From: Brachycybe producta
Lineage: Eukaryota; Arthropoda; Diplopoda; Playtdesmida; Andrognathidae
Assembly: GCA_036925085.1 (NCBI GenBank)
Contig: JAUPFP010000005.1
Span: 4,927,383-4,991,382, forward strand
Reading direction: 5' to 3'
DNA: 64,000 bases
Shown piece after piece: positions 46,701-58,330 of the stretch. The notes beneath the pieces are model-generated. The model did no database searches, had not been told where the DNA came from, and saw nothing but the letters and a program-made list of their open reading frames with translations. Numbering within the stretch: the stretch's first letter is position 1; the number at the start of each line of letters is the position of its first letter. The translations under genes were made by a program, and so were the position numbers.

Positions 46701-49700
46701 TATTGAACGAGCACTACTTGCCTACGTCACCCCGCAGCTTGGGGGGGGGCAGAGGAAATTCCTTGAATTCTTTGGTTACCGGCACACTTTTTTACTCTAC
46801 AAACAAGATATCGAAAGTAGAAAAAAATATTTTGGTCCCATCCCATTAGGGCTTCATCTTATCCCATAGGTCCCATCAGTCTCATGGAACCCGTCATTAA
46901 CATGGATCTCATCAGTCCCACCTGCTCTTATCTATTGTTGTTTAGTTCCATCCCATGGGATGGGCATTCCTCATTCATGGGAGCCCATTATGGTCTTTAC
47001 ACACACCTTGGGAATAGAGATCTATCTAACCACATAGCTGTTAATTATGTACGTGTGTTCCAATGCCATCTATGGAACGTCGTCAACCTTTTTTGTTTAT
47101 TTTTGAATGGCTACATTATCAGGTCATTGGTGTGAATGTGTGTAGCTATCTATAAACTCATCGTAAATATAAGACAAACGGAAAAAGAAAAAAAGAAAAT
47201 GAACGGAAGTTTTTTTTCGAGTGTTTAAAAAAATTGCAAAAAGTCGAGTTTCGACAGTTATTGAACTTTGTTCTTTTTTTTTCCCTTAATTCCAAGATAG
47301 TGAAAAATATCGTATTTACTTATTTTTTTTTTTTAATATCCACTTCTTTTCGTCACCCACTTCATCGTTATCTTCGTTTTCGTAGTGATTATTCACTTAA
47401 AAAAAAGTGATTACGAGGCCAAAAATAGAAACTTGTTTTTTTGTTTTTGCAACAAAAAACCTCATGTTTTTCTTTGAATTTTTGTTTAAGGTTTTGCTGC
47501 GTGTACGGCGACGAATCCCATATGGTTTGTAAAGACCCGATTACAACTCGATCAGAGGTACGTTTGAAACGTCGACATATTTCTCGAGCGAGTCGAGTCC
47601 GATGTCAGTCTTCGAATTTTATTTTTTTTTTTCAGGAAAAACGGACACTTAACGACGTTTCAGTGCGTCCGAGACATCTACCGGAGAAAGGGATTGATCG
47701 GATTTTACAAAGGCATCACAGCTTCCTACTTTGGAATTTCTGAAACGGTGATCCATTTCGTCATCTACGAGGCCATCAAAGCCAAATTCAGAAATGCTCG
47801 GAATGCGGAATTTGCAGACGAAAAGACCGGACGAGACTTTTTCGAGTTCATGTTGGCTGGTGCCATATCGAAAACTTGTGCCTCTGTCATCGCATATCCT
47901 CACGGTGAGTAAAGGGGGAGTTGGGGTCGGAACGGGTAAAACAGACCACTTTTTTTGGTGGCCGATTTTGACTGCAAAAGGAAGTCAAAGGTGGCTGGGC
48001 TGTGTGTGGTTGCAATGTATTTGTTATTGAAAGGTGCCGTTGTTCCTTTGCACACAGGCTGCTTTTCAATAACTTTCCAATTTCTGTAGCTGGAAGGTGG
48101 TCCATTTCCGCCACCAGCGACAACGTTTTTCCGTGGCACACAAACCACCTCTTCGATCTCGTTCAATTCTTACGACAGTGAAACATAATAAAAAGTGTTT
48201 TCTAGTCGAAGATCCATTTTGTGTGACTTGCTTACGAGACCGTTCTTGTAGCCAGATACAGCCTAGGTTTTCAGTCGAAAAGTGGTCCATGTGCTATATA
48301 CATTATGTATAGCTGTTTGTCTGGCAGTGAAGCTTGAGTTTTTGCTCCAGTTATGAATCCATAATTAACACCAAACACCATTTTATTTTTTTAAATGGGT
48401 TTAAAGATGAATGATGTTCAAAGTTAGGTTTTTTTTTACTGATTAATCTTGGATATCGGAGAGAGGTCAGAATCTCCGATTGCTGTTTTACAAGTTAGAA
48501 CCAGTTTGTTGTCTTTTAAGTTTTGAACTGGAGTTTGTGTTGCTCCGGTCTAAGTGTCGCCTCATTCTTGTTCACCATCTCCGATCTATCTGCACTTGGC
48601 CGATTGCCACCAATGTGTTTACCATTGTAATGTGTAATCTATATTTGTCTCTCTTATAACGACGACAATTATTTATACATTTATTAACATTATTTACATC
48701 CTTTCTAGTTGCTCGTTGAGCTTTTATTTAGCGGAATTACAATATATTTTTTATTGAAAACGGGGGGGGGGGGGTTATGTTGCAAAAATATGGAATTGAA
48801 ACAAATCAAAGGAATTGAACTCTTGATTAGTATCTGCTTTTCAGATGCAACTGACTCTTAAAGAAGAAGAGATTGAACATAATTGAGGAACTAGAGCAGT
48901 TAACGAATAAGAAATTTAATGTTTAACTTCTTTAAAAGTAATCTTGCTAAGGGGGTTGTTTGACATTTTTCACTTCAAGTTGCAACACAATTTAAAAAAA
49001 TTGTGTTGCAACTTGAAGTGAAAAATGAATTGGCATAAAAAATAGGTTCGTTTTCAAGGCATTGACATGAAAATAGCCTGAAACAGGCTGTGTGGGAAGT
49101 CGAGAATTCTGATGTATATTGTGTTCGAATTTTGAAAAAATTAAGGCGATTTAAAAATAAAATAAAATGTGTTTTAGGAACTAGAAAAGGCCGTTAATGG
49201 TATTTTCGTGTTATCTTTCAAATTAAACTTTAGCAGGCGTTATTTTTTGTTAGTATGGAAACACTCGAGTGATTGAGCTACTAACTACCCTTCTAGTTTC
49301 TAAAATACTTTGTGGTTTCCTCCTGAAAGACAGAATAACGAAAGTTCGAAATATATATATTTATATTAATGACTAGAAGGGTAAAAATAAAACCTAGTTT
49401 TGGAGACGCTTTCAATGTCATCTTAAATGTTGTTTCGGAAATCCAGAACAAAAAGAGAGTTCTTATTCTGTTTTTTTTTTATTTATTTGCATATTTGCAA
49501 TTGTTACTTACGATTTATAAATCGCGTAATTTCATTTTTTGACACTTTTTACTTTTTTGAATTTATGGGTTTTTATGGTTCTCGGGAGTCTGTTGGGCCC
49601 TCCTGAGTTTATTTCAGGGCGTCTAGAAGACTCATTTTTGCCATGTTACGGTCGACATCTGCAGCATCCTAAGAAGACGTTTGTGACGTCATAGGGATTG

Positions 49701-50660
49701 ACGAAGAATTTAGAATCGTGTCATTTTGTCTGATTAAATGGCTAATAATTGTTGAAAATGTTTGATACGATTTTGTCAGACTAATTGAACAATTCTAAAT
49801 TTTTGGTGAATTCCAGAGGTAAACCTAGGAAAGGTGTTGTAGTTTGATTAAAGTGGGATTTTTACATTCAGTGGGAACCTTATAGATTCCGTAGTATTTT
49901 AGTAAATAAGAAAAAAAGCCAGAGTGTAATCGAAAGTTATGAGCAAATTCAAATTAGTTCAGTCATAATGGCACGTTTTGAGGGTCTTTAACAAATTGAG
50001 TATGCCAAAGGATGAATGTGCGCGTGTGTAGTAAAATGATATCGTAGATATCTTCGTAAAAGGCACGGAAACGACTACACGAGAGTTACAATTTGGGGGG
50101 CCCCGGGGCATACAATGTTTTCAATGATAGCGACGAGACCAATCTGACTGACAGGTAACGTGGTGGATAAAAAGGAAGAGTTCATAGTTTGCCGAATTAG
50201 TGGTGGAATTAGGTCATTTCATCTTCATTTATTTTTCTGGTTTGAAATGAATTTTGAAATTTTCTCGTATTGCAACTTAAAATCGTTTTGCTGCACAATC
50301 CCCCTCGAGGAAGTTACGAATATTTAAAATCGTTTCTAATTGTTTTAAAACTTGATCTGTTTTGCAGAAGTTGCGAGGACACGATTGAGGCAAGAAGGTG
50401 ATAAGTATCGGTCATTCTGGCAGACTCTTATGACTGTATTCCGCGAGGAAGGTCACAGAGGACTCTACCGTGGACTCGGCACACAGCTAGTCAGACAAAT
50501 ACCAAACACGGCTCTCATGATGGCCACGTACGAAGCCGTGGTCTACCTTTTGGGCAGTTCGTCCAACGGATTGCCGCCTTCCGGTTCCGCGGGAAGACAA
50601 GATCGGGACGCTAACGACGGTGACTACTGTTGCACAGACGACGACTTGCACAACGACTGA
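37739..50660 (+). CDS. SLC25A36: SLC25A33/36 mitochondrial pyrimidine-nucleotide carrier, complete, 7 exons, 369 aa
   Basis: Six-helix carrier of the mitochondrial inner membrane that exchanges pyrimidine nucleotides (Drosophila Rim2, human SLC25A33/36). Exons: 37739-37779, 38339-38599, 39813-39890, 45651-45751, 47491-47557, 47636-47904, 50368-50660; total 1110 nt with all phases matching. The short first exon, [14 protein letters not shown] with donor GTTCGT, matches human SLC25A36 MSQRDTLVHLFAGG. Three carrier signatures are present: PLEVVK (P26-K31), PIWFVK (P170-K175, with the family's tryptophan) and PHEVAR (P271-R276). [13 protein letters not shown] and [15 protein letters not shown] are diagnostic. 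Unusual features are a matrix loop between helix 1 and h12 of about 55 residues and a polar C-terminal tail ending in an Asp/Cys-rich stretch. AATAAA lies at 50930-50935. Confidence 0.96.
39025..39345. repeat. Foldback family A copy in SLC25A36 intron 2
   Basis: Shows the full order of family A: GAACAGTTGGTTTTCGAACT at the left, TTAAGAGAAACTAGAAGGTT, the paired TTTCAAAATAAAC/GTTTATTTTGAAA arms, and the closing CTTTAAAAATCACCTTAA. Confidence 0.78.
41270..41432. repeat. AT-rich palindromic element in SLC25A36 intron 3
   Basis: CCCATTACAAGTATGCA pairs with TGTATACTTGTAATGGG around a short middle, and the outer arms ATTTAATATTTTTTAATT and ATTAAAAAATATTGAATT also pair. Confidence 0.7.
42652..43249 (+). 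mobile_element. Tc1/mariner-like element, deletion derivative with broken transposase
   Basis: A 598-bp element flanked by TA on both sides (42650-42651 and 43250-43251). The 29-bp terminal inverted repeats begin CAGGGTGGGCCAAAAAAAGT and, from the other end, CAGGATGGGCCGAAAAAAAT, with three mismatches in all. The inside encodes only the N-terminal helix-turn-helix part of a transposase: [14 protein letters not shown] and KQWGAR in one frame, then after a frameshift [29 protein letters not shown] and SPREIQ. The catalytic DDE domain is absent, so the element cannot move by itself. Confidence 0.9.
44810..45130. mobile_element. Palindromic transposon family B, copy 2
   Basis: A 321-bp element flanked by ATTA on both sides (44806-44809 and 45131-45134). 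Ends AGGCTCAGATTTTTATGCAA and, from the right, AGGGCTCGGATTTTTATGCA are inverted repeats. Interior shared with 31406-31716. In SLC25A36 intron 3. Confidence 0.8.
45895..46545. repeat. Foldback family A copy split by another palindromic insert (SLC25A36 intron 4)
   Basis: Left part about 45895-46070 (ACTTGATTATTCTGTCTTTC, AGAAACTAGAAGGGTAGCTC) and right part about 46450-46545 (AAAGTTTATTTGGAAAGATG, CTTCTAGTTTCTAGAACACT). Between them about 350 bp with repeated GAACATGTTCG-type motifs look like a separate insertion; its short open frames look incidental. Confidence 0.65.
46639..46783. repeat. Second member of the foldback family seen at 5.2 kb
   Basis: Arms GGTAACCAAGGAAATT and the complement of GAATTCTTTGGTTACC enclose AAGCTGCGGGGTGACG pairing with CGTCACCCCGCAGCTT. 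The layout is the same as at 5206-5346. Confidence 0.75.
48830..49415. repeat. Foldback family A remnants with a nested perfect hairpin (SLC25A36 intron 6)
   Basis: Fragments with family A motifs (GTGTTTTAGGAACTAGAA, CCCTTCTAGTTTCTAAAATA, CTGAAAGACAGAATAACGAA) flank or include a perfect inverted repeat at 48964-49027. A 13-base G run lies just before, at 48762-48774. Confidence 0.6.
48964..49027. repeat. Perfect 30-bp inverted repeat with a 4-nt loop
   Basis: Positions 48964-48993 are exactly complementary to 48998-49027, with loop AAAA. The arm begins CATTTTTCACTTCAAGTTGC. Transcribed as part of SLC25A36 intron 6. Confidence 0.9.
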
Positions 50661-51601
50661 ACACTCTCGAAACGTGACGTACACAAGTATATATCTATAT
50701 ATTTACACGTATACACGATCGTTTTATTCTCGTATACACTCGTAAGAATCGTACGGATGGTGGTTTTTTTCGTAACCCGTCTTACGATTCGGATCCAAAG
50801 TCTTCTTATATGTTGGTCCTCTGTGATGGAACCAGAAGTCTTTTTAATCGGAGTTTCTCGAGAACAGGTTCGAACTAAGGTGAGCCAATGGAGTGAGTCC
50901 TAGTCACGTGTTGCTGTATTTTTTAATTAAATAAAACAAAGTTCGTTCATATTTTAAGAGGAAATCATAAACGAGTCTCGTAGAAATAAATTGCATTTAA
51001 TAATAAAATGTGAAACCCGTCATCTTTATATTATGGAAATAATCTCTTATCTTTTTTTTTTTTTGTCTTCCGAACAAAAAATACAAATTGAAATTCTAAT
51101 AAAATCAATTTTTATGAAATCAAAATTTTCTGTTTTTCGCAGTCTGCAGTTCTATTTTAAGGAATTTTTATAGCTCGTTTTTATTTTTACGCGTTATGAA
51201 GTAACGAATCAGACGGTTGTGTTTGGCTCTTCGTCTGATAGACTTATATCGAAAGATGTGTGTACATAAATTATATAACGAAATCAATGATGTATGTTGA
51301 TAAACAAGAAATACGTGTTGTTGTTGTTGTTTTTTTTGTAAATTTTTATTTACTATTTGAATGGCTCCCAGATGAAATTTGTAAATATTAGTGTACAATA
51401 GATAAGAATGAGGAGAATTAGTATTTTTTTTTTTAGAACATTTGTCGATGCAAATGGCGGAAAAAAGGATAGTTTGTATATGGCCATAATAATAGTTTAC
51501 ATTCTTTGTAACTGCCGAAAATAAAATGAAATTTTGTATTTAAATAAGAAATTATTAGGAACCTCAGATAGGTTTACATGTTGTTCCGTTTCTTTTGTTT
51601 C

Positions 51602-52396
51602 TTAAGGTGAATTTACACCAAAGGAATAGCAAAAACATTTGTTAGTAGCAAAATGTTAATAACAAATATGTTAATTAATAATATTTTGACTGTTTTTTTG
51701 GTAGATGTCGATAACAAAATGGAAATAACAATGGTTTTTGACAATAATCTTATAAGAGTAGCAGCAGGAAACTGACCCACGAGTAGAATGTTATTAACAG
51801 TGTTTACAACAGAAGTTGTTAACATCTTTTGATCAGGCCCGCCTCTAGATCGGTTGCAAAATTTCTGCTATTAACAAGGTTAACAACGACATATTAATGG
51901 GGAAAAAATAAATGCTGAAAGCAAATGTCATTGACAAAAAAAGAGCAAAATGTTATTAATACTTCTAGACACTTCTAACAATATTAATAGCAACTGTTGA
52001 TATAAAAAGTAAATAACATTTTATTGGCCGATTTTTTATATTTGTTAAAAACATTGCTAATTACACGTGTTTTCAGTAAGGTGTAAAATAGGCTTTAAGT
52101 CGATAATATTGTTTTTAACTTTGTTAATAGCAGACATTGTTGCAACCGCTCCGGAGGCGGTCCTGATCAAAAGATGTTGATAACAAAAGGTTACTAGCAA
52201 GTTATTTTTGTTGCCAATACTGTTAATAACATTCTACTCGTGGATCAATTTCCTGCCGACATGCTACCAACATTTTTTGTCAAAAACATTGTTAGCTTTT
52301 TGTTACAGTCAAAAAAATTGTTAATTAACATATTTGTTATTCAAAATTTGTTACTAACAATGTTTTCCTATTTCTTTGGTGTAAAGCCGCCTTTAC
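51602..52396. repeat. Long palindromic element of about 795 bp
   Basis: The two halves are diverged inverted copies. Ends: AAGGTGAATTTACACCAAAG against the complement of CTTTGGTGTAAAGCCGCCTT. Inside, AACATCTTTTGATCAGGCCC pairs with CCTGATCAAAAGATGTTG, and ACATATTTGTTAT-type blocks occur on both arms. Many TTGTTAATAAC-like units. No coding frame of note. Confidence 0.78.
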
Positions 52397-55300
52397 AGGT
52401 TACAATTTTAATTTTCTTTTTTATCTTTTCAAAAATGACACTGGAATTTATGCCTTTCAAGTTGGTATGGGTTTCACAAGGTGAATGAAAAGCTAGATTG
52501 GGACTAGGAATGTTTCTGGTATACAGCCGAAACCGTTTAACGTGAAATGGGTGAGACTGGAACATTTTTTCGTGTTAATGGAGGTTGAATAGATATTTAT
52601 TTTGTTTTCATCCTCTCAGATGGCGCGACTGCGTGGCTATTATGTTCCATAGGAGGTCTCTTCCCCAACCTTGAGACAATTTATATTTTTCAAGCGAACT
52701 TTTTTCAGGAGAAAGATTACGAAAAAAATTCAGTGTTTTTAAAAATTATAATAATTGGTGATGATGATAATTTTTTTCTTCATTTAAAAATAAACTTTTT
52801 ACAACAATTTGAAAAATGCGAAAATATTTTTTTTTTGTATGGAAAACCTAAAAACGAATCATTTTCAAACTGAACTTTAAAATGTTTATTTTCTAACTTA
52901 ATTGCGATGAAGAAACTGTTTGCATTATCTTCTACAATTCTAGTTTTGAAAACAATTTGAATTTTTTCATTCTGTTTTTTTTTTAAAAAACTTTCGCTTG
53001 ATTTTGCTATTGATCTTACAAAAAAAAACTATCTATTCAGCCACCTTAACCGAATGATGAGGTTCCCTGAGGTTTTACGAAATATTTCGTTGGTACATCC
53101 CAACCAGAAATGTTGGGATTCACTGGTCTATATAGTTGTGTTGGTGTCTGCAATGGAGGAGGCGTTTGCAAACCTATACTTTTAATTTAGGCCTAGAACC
53201 TTATACGTAGGCACACATTTTTGAAGAAAGTTTGGCACTTGAAGTTCAACTTAAACCTTTCAGAGGAGATTTCCAACATAAAAACCGTTTTGTTCAATTG
53301 AGTTCAGTTTGAAGTTAGTTCAAGTACCAAGTTTTATTCATGAATTTGTGACTTAGTCTGCTCATTTTAGTGCGTTTGTGCTAGAAACTAATGAGTCTGC
53401 ACTATGACCTTGACAAAAAAAATTACTTTTTCCAGACAAAAAAAAAATCTTGCAAAAACGATTAAAATGTGGCTGGATTATACCTATTACCTTAGCGTGG
53501 TATACCTCGCTAAAATGTTCTTTTGTTTACGGTTGCAACATGTTGCAGTGGAACAATCATCATGTTAAATGAATTTGGACTTATACATTATCAATTTATC
53601 AGGAATTTTTTTACAGACTCACGGGATTTTGACAAGTAACATCTGGTCAAGTTTACGCGGACAACCATTGACAGGTTACTGCAAACTGATTTAGTTATGT
53701 GATGAGAATGGATTGTTGTGGCAGATACGGAGACGGCCATTTGACTTTACTAATCGGTCTACAGTAAGCTAGAAGCTAGTGTACTCGACACGAGCATATT
53801 GCTTTGGCCTAGTGTTTATAGACAAAATAGCAAGTTAAAGTAAAAGAAAAGGACTGATGTGATGAGAGCCAGGCCATCTAAATCCATTTGACATCTTTAA
53901 TCCATCCATATACAGTAATGTGTCGCCACTTACATACTTAGGAGGTGGTGTCCTCCATTGAGCTTAGCAAAAGCGTACCAAGATAAGGGAAGGTTTCCAT
54001 AATCATAAGGCAATCGTTTGGCATTTTAGGGGGTCCGCGGGCTAGACGTTACACATGTATGGTTTAAACCATCTTTTTCCTTTGGATTTTTTTTTGAGGG
54101 TGTGCAACGGGAATTTCCACATTTCTCTGTGGCCCCAGTCGGGGCCTGGGCTAAATAAAGTACAGACATCTCTGAGGTTGCCCGTATGGCAACCCTGGGG
54201 ATGTCACAGTAACCAGTGAAAGGTTGTCCGCATATACTTGACCGGAGCTTAACAGCTGATTCAAGTTCATAGGCTACGGGATAAAACCATACCATAAAAA
54301 ATTAATATGTCTATCAAAATAAATGGTTTATTACAGTTTGAAAAAAACATCAAATTTTATGTTTTTTAATTTGAAAACTAAAACGAAGAATTGTTCGTTT
54401 TCAAATTACCATAAATTGTTTATATTGAAAAATATCGTCATGAAATTCTTCAACTCTTGAGGAAAAATTTTGAAAAAGCAGGGAATTAACTTTAGGCCTG
54501 CTAATCATTTTAAACGTCTAAATTGTGATAAATTTGCTATCTTCTCATGCGTGTTGAAATGGCGGAAAAAATGTCAAAAAGAGTTAAAAAAAAAATGCTC
54601 ATGCTGTTAGGTTTCAACACACTACCACATTCATTGTTTTGAACGGACGGATTATTATTGTGAATGCAAAAAAGTAATAGTGTGTACAGGGTGTAGCAAA
54701 ATAGGCGTTCAATAATTATAACAGCAGCTGGTTTATTTTTTTTTATATTACTATTATTAGTTAGTGAAATAACCAAAAGAAAACATTGAATCTGGTTCTG
54801 AATGTTAAATATATTTTTGAAGGTTTTTCCAGTTTAGCAGAAGGAAGAATCTACTTCCTAGAAGTTTTTTTTTAAAGGATGTTATGAAAGTTTGCGCGCT
54901 TATGACGTCACAAGTGACCCCATACTGTTTCTCGTTTTTGCCGCTTGGAGCGCGCTTTTATACAAATGTATCGATATTGAATCGATTCTGCAGTAATGTA
55001 TTTTTACATCGATGTTATTTATGAAAATCAGCTGTTCATAAAATCGTCTTAAAACAAAATTTAAATTATTTTAGAGACTAGAATAATAGGCGAAGTGTAT
55101 CAGTTTGAAAATGGAACATTTTTACGTTTTTTTTTTTTTTGGAATCAATGTTTCATGAAATTTCTTTTTGCATTTTTTATACTACTATAAAAATGTATTG
55201 TTAGAGATATCGTCATTTAAAAAAATATTTAGCAATATTACCAATTAGTCTAGGTTTTTAAAACACTTTGATTTTTTTTTTTTCTGAATGTTGCTTCTGA

Positions 55301-57879
55301 GATAAAAGTAAACTTTGACAAAACGACGAGAGAAAAAAGGGAGAAAGAGAATTAAAATCTCCCGGGACTTAGAAGATTAATCGATATGTTTTTGTTTTAT
55401 CGATATGCGTGTATGTAATACTATGTATCGATATGAGTTTAACCAAAATGGTTTCCGTTTCGACTTTGTTGTGTTTCGTCTGTGATTTCTTCCGTTTGTT
55501 TTCTTAGTTTCTAATCTTAAATGACCTAAATTTGGTTTTTGTAGATTCTTAACATACTGTCGGACACGCAGGTAAGATATTATTTCTGTAAAATGTTTTT
55601 CAAACTGAATCGAAAGTTCGTTTTTGTTTGGTGTGTGTCCTTCTCGTTTATAAAAAAAAAGTGACATTAAAACGGCCCTCTCTCCATATGTGTCGTTATT
55701 TTGGTCATAGGATAGTCATAAAAATGTATTATTTTATCACATGGACTCCTCTTTATGTTTATTTACGGCAAACGTATATCCGTATCTGTTAAAATTCCTC
55801 CCATTATTATACATGTGTAACACAGGTGAGTTCTTTGTGTTTTGTCTTCCTTTATTTATTTATGGATTTTCACAGTGAATTTCAGCAATTTTTTTCATTG
55901 TTATCATTAGGTTTCTTCTTAAAAACGGTGGCCGCCATTCTTCTTTTATTAATAATTATAATATTATATTACTATTTTATCTCTTTCGAAATAGGCGGAA
56001 TTTAGAAAGAGGTAAAAAAAAAGAAGAGTTAAAACAAACAAAACCTTGTAACCACAGCCCTCGATTTGTTTCTTTTTAATCATTTATCTTTTTTACATTA
56101 TTTTGGCTTCAATCCCATTCATTGACACCCATTTTTGAAGGTTCTTTTGACGGGGCGCTAGGCCCCCCCCCCTCCTTCTTCTGTAATTTCGGAGAGAGTG
56201 GGGCTTTGGCCCTCCTCTTACTCCTCATCATTAATATGTCATATCTTTTTTTTATCTTTTAGAAATCGTACAATTTATATGTACAGAGGGTTAGTGTAAT
56301 ACAAAAAAAAAAGAGGGAGAGATTTTATTGTGTTTCAATTTGTGTGTTTGTTGTGTGGTCCATCTAATTCGGTTCATTGTACACTTTTTTTGTTTAGTTT
56401 CTTTTGGTTAGCTTCAATTATGTTTATATATTTTCGTAATAATTAGTGCATAAAAAACGACGCCCTCCAAAAAAAGACTAATTGAGAAGAAGAAGAAAAA
56501 AAAAAAAGGAAGGAAAAATGAAAGACGGAGAGAAAAAAAAGGGTTTCTATGTATAAATTCCACGTGGACACGCCCACTTCACGCTCTCGCACGTGCATAA
56601 CCGTCGCAATTATAACGTCTGTGTGTTTTCTCAATTCACGCGTTTATACCCTACGTGTGTTACATTGTGTGTCGCTGACAAATGTGTGTCCCATTTGTGG
56701 ATCACCTCCTCCTCCTTCTCCCGAATTTAGGCCGCCTTTTCTTCGTCGTCTTCTATTTTTCTGCCATTTATAGTTTGGTCTAATAACTAAACGCTCTTTT
56801 GAATAATCTTTTATCATCAACTTCCTTCACATTGTAAACTATATAAATTATTTCGCAAACTTACTAGCCAATGTGCGAAAGAACCAAACTCATTAGTAAA
56901 CGTGCTGAAGCCAGTTAAGTTCAATTGAATAATACAATGAATACATTGAATTCATTGAATCACAGCTACAGTCTCCTCATTGTTAACTTGAAGCTTGTGA
57001 CGTCAGTGAGGTCGATCATAAAACCTAAAATTATGTCAATATTTATATCTGATAAATGATGGATGATTGATAGGCAAATGTTCGCAACAGTTTTAAAGAA
57101 GATTTCTCGAGAACATTTGCTAATTACTCCTTCTCTTTTCTATCAGGCAAAATGACATAATTCTTGGGGTTTTTCAAACTCGTATGACGTAACATGCTTC
57201 AAGTTAAAAGTGAAGTGACGTGAGTTCAAGTTTTTTTATTTTCCCTTTTGGTTTCAAATTAATGTTTTCAAATACCCTTCTGTGCAAGAAGCAACCGTAA
57301 AGGGGGGGGAGGTCTACTGCTATTGGGTTTATGGTGAATAAGTGACTTGTAATAAGTCAGTCATAGGCGGCCACAGTGGTGTTGCAGCGTTCCATCCGCA
57401 ACACCTATTTTTCATTTTGCAACAGGTGTTGTAGCTTCATTTTGTATCAGGGCTGTATACAATACAGTAATGAAATTATAAATAACATCAGTTATTGAAA
57501 AATCAAACCATGTAAAAATTTGTCAGTTTTGTCTGAAAATAAATCTTTTAAAAGGCTTTAATTTATAAGAATATGCAATAATCTTGATTCTTTTTTAATC
57601 AACTCGAAATGTATGTTGAAATTGTTGCCATTTCTAACAATAAAATCCTAAAAATTATCAAACTTAATATCTGAGTTGTGATTGTCAAGGTCTTTTGAAT
57701 TGTTTTTTTTTTTGAGTTGATAACAAAAAAACAAAGAAATTGTGACTTCTCTTTAAAAAATAATTAAAAGAACATGTGTTAGGACAAAATTGACAAAATC
57801 TTTTGTACATATAGAGAGATGTCCTAAAATATATTAATTTTTTCCATGCTTGTCTAAAGGGTCAGGATAAAAGGTGTGA

Positions 57880-58075
57880 TTATTCGGACGCGTCTGTTTC
57901 CGGAGGCCGGACTACTTTCTATAGTTCTTTATGTGAGCAGTTCCTCTGCTGCGCATGCGCCTGGCAACCGGCGGTACAGTGGAGGGCCACATACGCACCA
58001 GAAGAACTGCTCACAGCCTCACATAAAGAACTATTGAAAGCAGTCCGGACGCGGACGCGTCGAAAGAATGGAACT
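57880..58075. repeat. GC-richer foldback element
   Basis: GACGCGTCTGTTTCCGGAGG and CTATAGTTCTTTATGTGAGC at the left pair with CTCACATAAAGAACTATTG and CCGGACGCGGACGCGTC at the right. Confidence 0.75.
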
Positions 58076-58084
58076 GGCTCACTA

Positions 58085-58330
58085 CAGCTACCAAAAATAT
58101 AGGCCTTTTTATTTATCAATACAGTCACTACAGCTACTTGAGTCATTAAGTTTAGTTTAGATTCGGTAAGATTCGGTTTCATTAGGTTAGGTAAGGTTCG
58201 TTTAGGTTAGGTTTCGTTAGGTAAGGTTCGGTTAGGGAGAAAGGGTTATATTTTTTGGTAGCTGTAGTGACCCAAGTAGCTGTTCTCCCCCTAGTAGCGC
58301 TTGTGAACCTTGGTAGCTGTAGTGACCCCC
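58085..58330. repeat. Inverted repeat enclosing a degenerate TTAGG-like array
   Basis: CACTACAGCTACCAAAAATA at the left is complementary to TATTTTTTGGTAGCTGTAGTG at the right (one base indel). Between them lies a run of GGTTAGGT/AGGTTCG-type units (about 58140-58245) that resembles the arthropod telomere unit TTAGG but is irregular. Confidence 0.55.
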
